Of a DNA stretch of 8,947 bases, positions 1-4,585 are shown piece by piece. Positions within the stretch are counted from its first letter, which is position 1. Each line of letters starts with the position of its first letter. The stretch lies in NCBI GenBank assembly GCA_031284025.1, contig JAITAR010000044.1, forward strand, positions 1-8,947, written 5' to 3'. The stretch is from Rickettsiales bacterium (GTDB lineage: Bacteria; Pseudomonadota; Alphaproteobacteria; Rickettsiales; UBA1997). A program made the translations under genes and the position numbers. The notes under the pieces are model-generated. The model saw only the letters and a list, made by a program, of their open reading frames with translations, was not told the origin of the DNA and did no database searches.

Positions 1-72
1 ATAGGAATGAGGTATGATTGGTATCTCTCTAGCTTTAAAAAGAGAGCTAGAAAAAATAAAAAATCCAATTGA
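1..72 (+). CDS. Partial gene: basic C-terminal tail of an unidentified protein
   Basis: Of the three forward frames only frame 1 is open from the window edge. It reads 23 residues to a TGA at 70-72 and ends in a strongly basic tail (SSFKKRARKNKKSN). The other two forward frames meet stops within the first 17 bases. A basic tail just before a stop, with a hairpin starting five bases later, fits the end of a real gene whose body lies to the left. Too little is present to name a family. It could be chance, because 72 bases open to an edge is not unusual. Confidence 0.35.
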   Translation: MGMRYDWYLSSFKKRARKNKKSN

Positions 73-76
73 GTTT

Positions 77-111
77 CCAGGTTTTCTCCTGTTAAACATT
101 AAAAAACCTGG
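77..111 (+). terminator. Hairpin after the left-edge frame, possible weak terminator
   Basis: A perfect 9-bp stem, CCAGGTTTT (77-85) with AAAACCTGG (103-111), encloses a 17-base loop. It begins four bases after the TGA at 70-72 and is followed by a T-rich but interrupted stretch (GTTGTTCCTCTTC). The stem and its position suit transcription ending; the missing clean T-run weakens the call. The rest of 112-267 shows no gene or clear promoter that I can support. Confidence 0.3.
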
Positions 112-267
112 GTTGTTCCTCTTCAGAGGGACAATTCAAAGTTCTTATCTTCCAAAATTTCGTCCAGATTTTACTTTCCTATTGCAAATGAATTCGGCAT
201 CACTAGAACTGTTGAAGTAAACCTCTATCTCTTTAACCAGTCCTAGTCAATAAAATTGTACACAGCC

Positions 268-1560
268 ATGCAGCCGTTAGCGGATAAATTGAGGCCTAGA
301 GACATATCTCTGCTGGTCGGGCAGGAGCAACTATTTGGAGAAAATGGCATCCTAACTAGAATATTCAGCCAGGATAGAATTCCCTCCATGATTTTTTGGG
401 GTCCAGCCGGCACTGGTAAAACGACCGTTGCCAGACTGCTTCTGATAAAAGAAAACTACTTTGCTGAAACCATATCGGCTACAAATACTGGTGTTTCCGA
501 TCTGAAGAGGATTTTCGAGCTAGCGAAGAATAGACAAAGTGATTTTGGAAAAAGTACAATATTGTTTATAGATGAGGTACATTGTTTTAAGAAAAATCAA
601 CAGGATGTCTTACTACCCTACGTTGAGAGTGGCACTATAGTTTTAATAGGTGCCACCACTGAAAATCCATCATTCGAATTGAATTCGGCACTGTTGTCAC
701 GCTGCAGAATTCTTGTGTTTACCGCCCTTGATGAAAAAGCACTATCACTAGTGCTAGAGAGAGCAGAGAGCCAAGAAAATAAAAAATTGCCCATAGATGA
801 TAAGGCGAGAAGAATGCTGATAAATCTATGCAATGGGGACTGTAGGTATCTGTTGAATATGTGTGAAGAATTGTTTTTATTAGATACGGATAAAAAGATA
901 GCTTCGGAAGATCTACTCAAAGTGGTTAACAGAAGAAAAGCTAACTACGATAAGAAAGATGATAATCACTATAATCTTATCAGTGCTTTCCATAAGTCTA
1001 TTCGTGGCTCCGACGTCCAGGCCGCTCTGTACTGGATGGCAAGAATTATAGATGGTGGTGATGAATATCACTACATTTTTAGAAGACTTATGAATGTGGC
1101 CGTCGAAGATATCGGAATGGCTGATCCACAAGCTTTAGTGCAGGTCGTGTCCGCTCTGCGGGCCTTTGATTTTATGGGTCCACCGGATGGGGTTCTATGT
1201 TTGACCCAGGCTGTAATATACTGTGCCACAGCTCCAAAATCAAATGCTGGCTATGTTGCCCAGAATGAAGTTTTTTCCCATATGAAGAAAAATAATTACC
1301 AGAATCCCCCAAAACATATTCTAAATGCTCCAACAAAATTAATGAAAGAACTAGGTTACTCAGAAAACTATATCTACGACCATGACACACCTCTCTGCTT
1401 TTCGGGACAAAACTATTTTCCTAGCGATATGGAAAGAACAGAATACTACAGACCAAATGAGAGGGGTTTTGAAAGGGAGATAAAAAAGCGTTTGCTATAT
1501 TGGAACAATCTGAGAAGCAAAAATATGGCGGAGACATCCGCCGGACCGGATTCCCCCTAG
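268..1560 (+). CDS. rarA: Replication-associated recombination protein A (RarA/MgsA), AAA+ ATPase
   Basis: RarA is a clamp-loader-like AAA+ ATPase that acts at stalled forks and single-strand gaps in DNA. Numbered from the ATG at 268, the 430-residue product shows Walker A GPAGTGKT (45-52), Walker B ILFIDEVH (98-105), sensor-1 GATTENPSFELNSALLSR (128-145) with the likely arginine finger at its end, and the family's C-terminal tetramerisation region with HKSIRGSD (242-249) and EDIGMADPQ (280-288). Length is normal. A TTG at 256 would add four residues, but the ATG gives the usual MxPLADKLRP opening; neither start has a clear ribosome site. The last 14 or so residues (ending AGPDSP) extend past the usual family end and are unusually GC-rich, because this DNA also forms a hairpin serving the opposite strand. 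Family assignment is secure. Confidence 0.96.
   Translation: MQPLADKLRPRDISLLVGQEQLFGENGILTRIFSQDRIPSMIFWGPAGTGKTTVARLLLIKENYFAETISATNTGVSDLKRIFELAKNRQSDFGKSTILFIDEVHCFKKNQQDVLLPYVESGTIVLIGATTENPSFELNSALLSRCRILVFTALDEKALSLVLERAESQENKKLPIDDKARRMLINLCNGDCRYLLNMCEELFLLDTDKKIASEDLLKVVNRRKANYDKKDDNHYNLISAFHKSIRGSDVQAALYWMARIIDGGDEYHYIFRRLMNVAVEDIGMADPQALVQVVSALRAFDFMGPPDGVLCLTQAVIYCATAPKSNAGYVAQNEVFSHMKKNNYQNPPKHILNAPTKLMKELGYSENYIYDHDTPLCFSGQNYFPSDMERTEYYRPNERGFEREIKKRLLYWNNLRSKNMAETSAGPDSP
1519..1542 (-). terminator. Intrinsic terminator on the minus strand, inside the 3' end of rarA
   Basis: Read on the minus strand, GGCGGA-TGTC-TCCGCC (1542-1527) is a perfect 6-bp GC-rich stem with a tetraloop, followed by ATA and then five T residues (1523-1519). 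This is a standard Rho-independent terminator. It lies about 67 bases past the stop of the minus-strand gene at 1609 and inside the coding sequence of rarA. On the plus strand the same hairpin has no T-run after it, so it should act in one direction only. Confidence 0.7.
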
Positions 1561-1608
1561 AGATCAATGGAATGTCAGGCTTTGGAGAGCTGGATAATAG
1601 CTATCGAT

Positions 1609-2073
1609 TTATAGCATATTACTTCCTTCAAGAATAATACTATATGCAGCGATAGAATCTTCAGTGCCCTCTTTAGTTTTTTTCTTACCACATATGAACA
1701 GTGCACCACCACCATTCAAAGAATGGCAATTTTCAAAAATTATTGTTCCAGTGTAAATCGCACTTAAGAATAAAGAATTAGTTACTTCACTGTAGTCCAT
1801 AAAATTTATGGCATAATCAACATCATTGTCGATCTTACTATCACTTTCAACTTCCTTCCCCTCTTGGCTGTTTATAGCTAGTTTATTTTTGGCTTCTATC
1901 ACTTTGAAAAAGTCTACAGTACCTGTGGCGATACCTACAGCATTTCTGTCATCTTCTACCATCGACGACAGCTTTTGCTTGGATTTAGACTGAGTTAAAA
2001 TATCTGCCTTTATCTCATTGGAAGCTAGACCATCCTTTATTCCGGCGGAAATCCAGACCACCAAAAATAACAC
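1609..2073 (-). CDS. Small predicted exported protein, function unknown; N-terminus probably frameshifted
   Basis: I do not recognise this 154-residue protein. From the GTG at 2073 it opens with a short hydrophobic stretch (LFLVVWISAGI) and a plausible signal-peptidase site after DGLA, then a polar, charged middle (roughly residues 20-90) and a C-terminal part with two cysteines (ENCHSL and LFICGK). That part loosely recalls Rap1a/Tai-type periplasmic domains; I would not assign it on this. An AAGGG lies nine bases before the GTG. The usual basic N-region of a signal peptide is missing from this start but is present in another frame just upstream (to 2107), one base of a T5 run away. A clean terminator (1519-1542) lies downstream, which supports real expression. 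The gene is convergent with rarA and may be intact from the GTG, slippage-dependent, or a recent pseudogene. Confidence 0.6.
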   Translation of the reverse strand: MLFLVVWISAGIKDGLASNEIKADILTQSKSKQKLSSMVEDDRNAVGIATGTVDFFKVIEAKNKLAINSQEGKEVESDSKIDNDVDYAINFMDYSEVTNSLFLSAIYTGTIIFENCHSLNGGGALFICGKKKTKEGTEDSIAAYSIILEGSNML

Positions 2074-2107
2074 AGATGGACACCCTTTCTAGTCTAAAAT
2101 TCCTCAT
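2063..2107 (-). other. Probable original signal-peptide N-terminus, out of frame by one base
   Basis: On the minus strand an ATG at 2107, with GGAG nine bases upstream (2120-2117), reads MRNFRLERVSICVIF, then runs out of frame at a T5 run (2067-2063) and meets a stop about 15 codons later. If the run had four T residues, this segment would join the 1609-2073 frame and give a classic signal peptide: basic MRNFRLER, a hydrophobic core continuing into LVVWISAG, and a cleavage site after DGLA. The fit of both halves is the evidence that they were one reading frame. Confidence 0.5.
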
Positions 2108-2194
2108 ATCTTATTTCTCCGCATATTTTATGTTAAAAATACATTGTGCAATAGAAATAGTACAAATATCTCATTTTTAACAGCAAGACCTAAT

Positions 2195-2222
2195 TTGATT
2201 GTATCTAAAGAATTACTAACAT
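2195..2222 (+). promoter_or_regulatory. Candidate promoter for the structured RNA region
   Basis: TTGATT (2195-2200), a 16-base spacer and TAACAT (2217-2222) match four of six bases in each sigma-70 box. Transcription would start near 2229-2231, just before the hairpin-rich segment ending at 2404. In AT-rich DNA such matches arise by chance, so this is only a candidate. Confidence 0.25.
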
Positions 2223-2229
2223 TTATATG

Positions 2230-2404
2230 TAGCAAATAGCTAGCTAGACTCGGTGTGGTAGCCAAAAATTGGCAAAAACCAAAGACGTCTTGGCCATAAA
2301 ACTAAGCGTTACCACTTGACGTACCACATTGGAAATTTTAAATACGTTGATATATTGCTTGGAAGCAGTATCATGCACACGGCCATCCGTGAGCTTGATT
2401 TTTT
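2230..2404 (+). ncRNA. Candidate structured small RNA or leader upstream of tRNA-Ile
   Basis: No protein gene fits between about 2108 and 2437, but folding potential is dense on the plus strand. An outer stem pairs 2251-2260 with 2322-2331 (ten pairs, two of them G-U). It encloses GCCAA-AAA-TTGGC (2261-2273) and an imperfect stem CCAAAGAC/GTCTTGG (2279-2293). Then come an 8-bp hairpin (2352-2359 with 2364-2371, loop TGGA) and a terminator-like hairpin with a T6 run (2375-2404). The expected product is about 150-175 nt. I tested it by eye against tmRNA, SRP RNA and RNase P and found no match; 6S RNA has a suitable size but I cannot show its long-rod fold. It could be a free small RNA or a cis-acting attenuator for the tRNA-rpmI-rplT unit. 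The 5' end is uncertain. Confidence 0.4.
2375..2404 (+). terminator. Rho-independent terminator-like hairpin upstream of tRNA-Ile
   Basis: CACGG-CCAT-CCGTG (2378-2391) is a perfect stem, extended by a G-C and a C-G pair beyond an A-A mismatch (2375-2394), and followed after four bases by six T residues (2399-2404). The minus strand has no T-run at the matching place. It has the form of a terminator for plus-strand transcription, yet no protein gene lies upstream on that strand, which is the main reason to suspect an RNA gene or attenuator here. Confidence 0.6.
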
Positions 2405-2422
2405 AATTTGCATAGCTATTGT
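2395..2422 (+). promoter_or_regulatory. Candidate promoter for tRNA-Ile
   Basis: TTGATT (2395-2400), 16 bases and TATTGT (2417-2422) give a start near 2429, about nine bases before the mature tRNA. The first box overlaps the T-run of the preceding terminator and is identical to the one at 2195-2200. Four of six matches per box; support is modest. Confidence 0.3.
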
Positions 2423-2437
2423 GGCTTCTTCGTAGAA

Positions 2438-2513
2438 GGGACAATAGCTCAGGGGTTAGAGCAGGATGCTTATAACGTCAAGGTCGTAGGTTCAAATCCT
2501 ACCTGTCCCACCA
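2438..2513 (+). tRNA. tRNA-Ile, anticodon UAU (reads AUA)
   Basis: A full cloverleaf of 76 bases with encoded CCA. The acceptor stem is GGGACAA with CTGTCCC (the seventh pair is A-C). The D stem is GCTC/GAGC, the T arm is GTAGG-TTCAAAT-CCTAC, and the variable loop has five bases. The anticodon arm (2464-2480) has loop CTTATAA with anticodon TAT at 2471-2473, a G-U pair and a terminal G-A mismatch. The arm looks like the usual bacterial tRNA-Ile2, whose loop is CTCATAA with a CAU anticodon that needs lysidine; here the first anticodon base is T in place of C. It should therefore read AUA without lysidine. The five T residues at 2514-2518 follow the CCA directly. rpmI starts 52 bases on. Confidence 0.93.
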
Positions 2514-2565
2514 TTTTTGCCTGAGCTCTTATTTATTATTTGTATGTATATCTTTTTCACAAGAG

Positions 2566-2787
2566 ATGCCAAAATTAAAGACAAAAAGTTCCTGTAAGAA
2601 AAGGTTTAGGATATCTAAAGGGGGGAAGCTCCTGTTTAAGCATTCGGGAAAAAATCATGGTATGACAAAGAGGAGTCAACAGCAGATTAGAGACAAGAGG
2701 AAGTACGGTACCATTTCTGGCGGAGACAGGGGATTTATAATTAAAAATTTTTTGAACTATTTCAAAAAATTGAGAAAGATTCTATAG
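2566..2787 (+). CDS. rpmI: Large ribosomal subunit protein bL35
   Basis: A small basic protein of the 50S subunit. The 73 residues show the family hallmarks: MPKLKTKSSCKKRF at the start, then KHSGKNHGMTKRS, and an aromatic, basic C-terminus (FLNYFKKLRKIL). Length is slightly above the usual 64-67. The ATG is fixed by the conserved MPK start. Only a weak AAGAG touches the start codon, so there is no properly spaced ribosome site. rplT follows after 13 bases, the standard pairing. infC, which often precedes rpmI, is absent, and a tRNA-Ile gene takes its place. Confidence 0.96.
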   Translation: MPKLKTKSSCKKRFRISKGGKLLFKHSGKNHGMTKRSQQQIRDKRKYGTISGGDRGFIIKNFLNYFKKLRKIL

Positions 2788-2800
2788 AAGGGTATTTAAC

Positions 2801-3169
2801 ATGACTAGATCAACCAACAATGTTGCTACAAAAGGTAGGAGAAAGGCGATCCTTCGAACGACCAAAGGCTTCAGAGGTAGAGCGAAAAATTGCCTCAGAA
2901 TAGCTAGAGAAAGAGCAATGAAGGCAATGCAGTATAGCTATCGCGATAGAAGAAATAAAAAAAGAGACCTGAGGGCACTCTGGATACAGCGAATAAATGC
3001 TGCCGTTAGAGAATTTAACATTAGCTACTCGGAATTTATTGGCGGTCTCGAAAAACTTGGTATAGTTTTGAATAGAAAAATGCTATCGGAGATGGCCATA
3101 AGAGAGTCGGATTCCTTTGGAAATCTGGTCGATATTGTAAAAAATATTGGAGTTAATGTCTCTAGCTAA
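2801..3169 (+). CDS. rplT: Large ribosomal subunit protein bL20
   Basis: A 23S rRNA-binding protein needed for early 50S assembly; in several bacteria it also represses its own operon. The 122-residue product carries the basic N-terminal rRNA-binding arm (KGRRKAILRTTKGFRGRAKN, residues 11-30), the signature YSYRDRRNKKRDLRALWI (45-62) followed by QRINAAVR (63-70), and the globular C-terminal domain. Length is normal. AAGGG lies about ten bases before the ATG, one of the clearer ribosome sites here. It is surely co-transcribed with rpmI. Confidence 0.97.
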   Translation: MTRSTNNVATKGRRKAILRTTKGFRGRAKNCLRIARERAMKAMQYSYRDRRNKKRDLRALWIQRINAAVREFNISYSEFIGGLEKLGIVLNRKMLSEMAIRESDSFGNLVDIVKNIGVNVSS

Positions 3170-3174
3170 AAAGT

Positions 3175-3208
3175 CTGGGTGTCTTGAAAGCACATGTTGC
3201 CAGTTTTT
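3175..3208 (+). terminator. Possible weak terminator after rplT
   Basis: CTGG (3175-3178) pairs with CCAG (3200-3203). Inside it GTGT pairs with GCAC (3179-3182 with 3190-3193, one G-U), leaving a six-base bulge, and TTTTT (3204-3208) follows. It starts six bases after the rplT stop. The bulge makes the stem weak. If it works, infA would be transcribed from its own promoter in the AT-rich stretch 3209-3270, where I cannot pick a convincing pair of boxes. Confidence 0.35.
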
Positions 3209-3270
3209 AAAAAAAATTTAGGGTAGAAAAACGAGTATGTTGAATTTTTTAAATTTTAATAGCTTTTTAC

Positions 3271-3495
3271 ATGTCTAAGGAAGATGTCATAACCGTTCAT
3301 GGGGTTGTCACCGAGTTGCTACCAAATGCGATGTTCAGAGTTAAATTGGTGGAGATGGGGGACACTATAGTAATGGCACACATATCTGGAAAAATAAGAA
3401 AAAATAAGATTAGGATTCTGAGAGGGGATGTTGTAGATGTAGAGATGACTCCCTATGATCTGACCAAAGGTAGAATTTCGAAGAGAGCTAAATAG
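3271..3495 (+). CDS. infA: Translation initiation factor IF-1
   Basis: IF-1 occupies the ribosomal A site during initiation and works with IF-2 and IF-3. The 74-residue product is a single OB-fold S1-type domain with the conserved MSKED start, LPNAMFRVKL (residues 17-26), AHISGKIRKNKIRIL and TPYDLTKGRI near the end. Two extra residues lie in the beta-turn EMGDT relative to the usual 72. There is no Shine-Dalgarno site: the 30 bases upstream are nearly all A and T. All six Arg codons are AGA or AGG, and the seven Ile codons are four ATA and three ATT. The coding frame stays open for 28 more codons past its TAG. Confidence 0.97.
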   Translation: MSKEDVITVHGVVTELLPNAMFRVKLVEMGDTIVMAHISGKIRKNKIRILRGDVVDVEMTPYDLTKGRISKRAK

Positions 3496-3652
3496 AGTGT
3501 AGAATGTGAGGATTGTTTGCTAGAGAAAAACTTGCCGACGGGTCTCCCAGTATGCAGAGAAATTTTTAAGATAGCAGAAGATCGGAGATGACTATTGATT
3601 TCTCTATCTGTTCTATATAGTTTCCTCTCACTAGGAGTAACTGTGGCTATCT

Positions 3653-4573
3653 ATGAAAATACTTTCTTGTTCAAATTCGGTAAATTTTGTAAAAAATCTA
3701 AGTTTCATTGGCAAAGAGGATATACTATTCACCGAGCTGTCCTCCTTTGAGGACGGCGAGCGATTGGTTAGAATTAGAAACCAAAGCCTCCTTCAGGGGG
3801 AAAAGGTTCTGGTTATCCAATCCCTGTCAGGTAACGTTAATGATGCTTTGATGGAGTTGCTGTTCGCTCTGGACATAGTACGAAATTCTGTGCCATCGGA
3901 AGTCTATCTGTTGATAACCTACATGGGTTACTCTAGGCAGGACAGAGTGGAAAGTTTGGCAGATGCCTTTTCCGCACGGGTCGTTGCACAGATGCTTTCA
4001 TTGAGTTTTATAAACAGACTATTTGTTGTGGATATACATGCTGCCCAATCCTTGGGATTCTTTAGCATACCTAGTGTAAATTTAAATGTTGATGAGTTTA
4101 TAGTTAAGGAAATTGTGAATAGCTATAATCTTAGCGACATTGTCTTGATATCGCCAGATACGGGTAATGTTAAATCTATAATTGCCATATCTAACCAAAT
4201 AGACGTTGAATATAGTATAGCTATAAAATATAGGCCCCAGGCCAATGAGAATAAAATACTGTCAATGGTGGGCTACGATATAACTGATAAAATCTGTGTG
4301 ATAATTGATGATATAGTTGATTCTGCCGGTACTCTATGTAATGTGGCGGAAAAAGTGGCTAAGAGAGGGGCAAGGGATATTCTAGCCTATATAACACATC
4401 CCGTGTTATCTGGAAAAGCCATGGATAGAATAAATAATTCCTATATAACAAAATTGTTCGTAAGTGATTCAATAGATTTGAAAGAAAAGACTGCTACTTC
4501 TAGAAAGATTCAGGAGTTTTCCATAGCCAACTGGTGTCTAGAAAAAATTCTACAATACACAAACGGAGTCTAA
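3653..4573 (+). CDS. prs: Ribose-phosphate pyrophosphokinase (PRPP synthetase)
   Basis: Makes PRPP from ribose 5-phosphate and ATP for nucleotide, NAD, His and Trp synthesis, in the cytosol. The 306 residues match the family throughout: FEDGE (32-36), MGYSRQDR (91-98), the metal and active-site VVDIHAAQ (125-132), SPDTGN (167-172), the catalytic-loop Lys and Arg in IKYRP (K192, R194), and the PRPP-binding VIIDDIVDSAGTL (216-228). It is divergent: the usual SPDxGG reads SPDTGN and the stretch after RQDR is atypical. Functional residues are kept, so activity is likely. An in-frame TAA 12 bases upstream leaves ATG 3653 as the only start; an AGGAG at 3633-3637 is 15 bases away, rather far. Of its Ile codons I count 23 ATA, 9 ATT and 2 ATC. 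Its stop lies one base from that of alr on the other strand. Confidence 0.94.
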   Translation: MKILSCSNSVNFVKNLSFIGKEDILFTELSSFEDGERLVRIRNQSLLQGEKVLVIQSLSGNVNDALMELLFALDIVRNSVPSEVYLLITYMGYSRQDRVESLADAFSARVVAQMLSLSFINRLFVVDIHAAQSLGFFSIPSVNLNVDEFIVKEIVNSYNLSDIVLISPDTGNVKSIIAISNQIDVEYSIAIKYRPQANENKILSMVGYDITDKICVIIDDIVDSAGTLCNVAEKVAKRGARDILAYITHPVLSGKAMDRINNSYITKLFVSDSIDLKEKTATSRKIQEFSIANWCLEKILQYTNGV

Positions 4574-4585
4574 CCTACTGTGTAT
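4542..4585 (-). terminator. Possible minus-strand terminator for the gyrA-alr unit, inside prs
   Basis: ATACACA (4555-4561) pairs perfectly with TGTGTAT (4579-4585) around a 17-base loop that contains the prs stop codon and overlaps the alr stop. On the minus strand a T6 run (4547-4542) follows seven bases after the stem. The stem is AT-rich and the T-run is distant, so this is a weak candidate, but no better one exists near the alr end. Confidence 0.3.

Noticed and set aside
28..51. Inverted repeat TCTAGCT/AGCTAGA.
   Set aside because: It lies inside the partial left-edge frame with A-runs, not T-runs, downstream. No role can be supported.
14..220. A 68-codon plus-strand frame at the left end (ATG 14) preceded by GAGG.
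   Set aside because: It overlaps the edge-open frame ending at 72 and runs through a strong hairpin (77-111). The product has no recognisable motif or domain. Spurious is more likely than real.
256..267. TTG at 256 as the rarA start.
   Set aside because: The ATG at 268 gives the conserved MQPLADKLRP opening, and the TTG has no better ribosome site.
618..1390. Several minus-strand open frames of 72-100 codons inside rarA.
   Set aside because: Shadows of rarA with no family features; the plus-strand AAA+ motifs fix the true frame.
2273..2319. Possible tmRNA tag: GCAAAAACC... reads AKTKDVLAIKLSVTT then stop.
   Set aside because: The tag does not end in the usual ALAA/VAA type residues, and no tRNA-like acceptor or T arm of tmRNA lies nearby.
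2352..2371. Hairpin with GGAAGCAG, compared with SRP RNA domain IV.
   Set aside because: The asymmetric loop and the full GGAAGGAAGCAGC-like motif are absent; it is a simple 8-bp hairpin.
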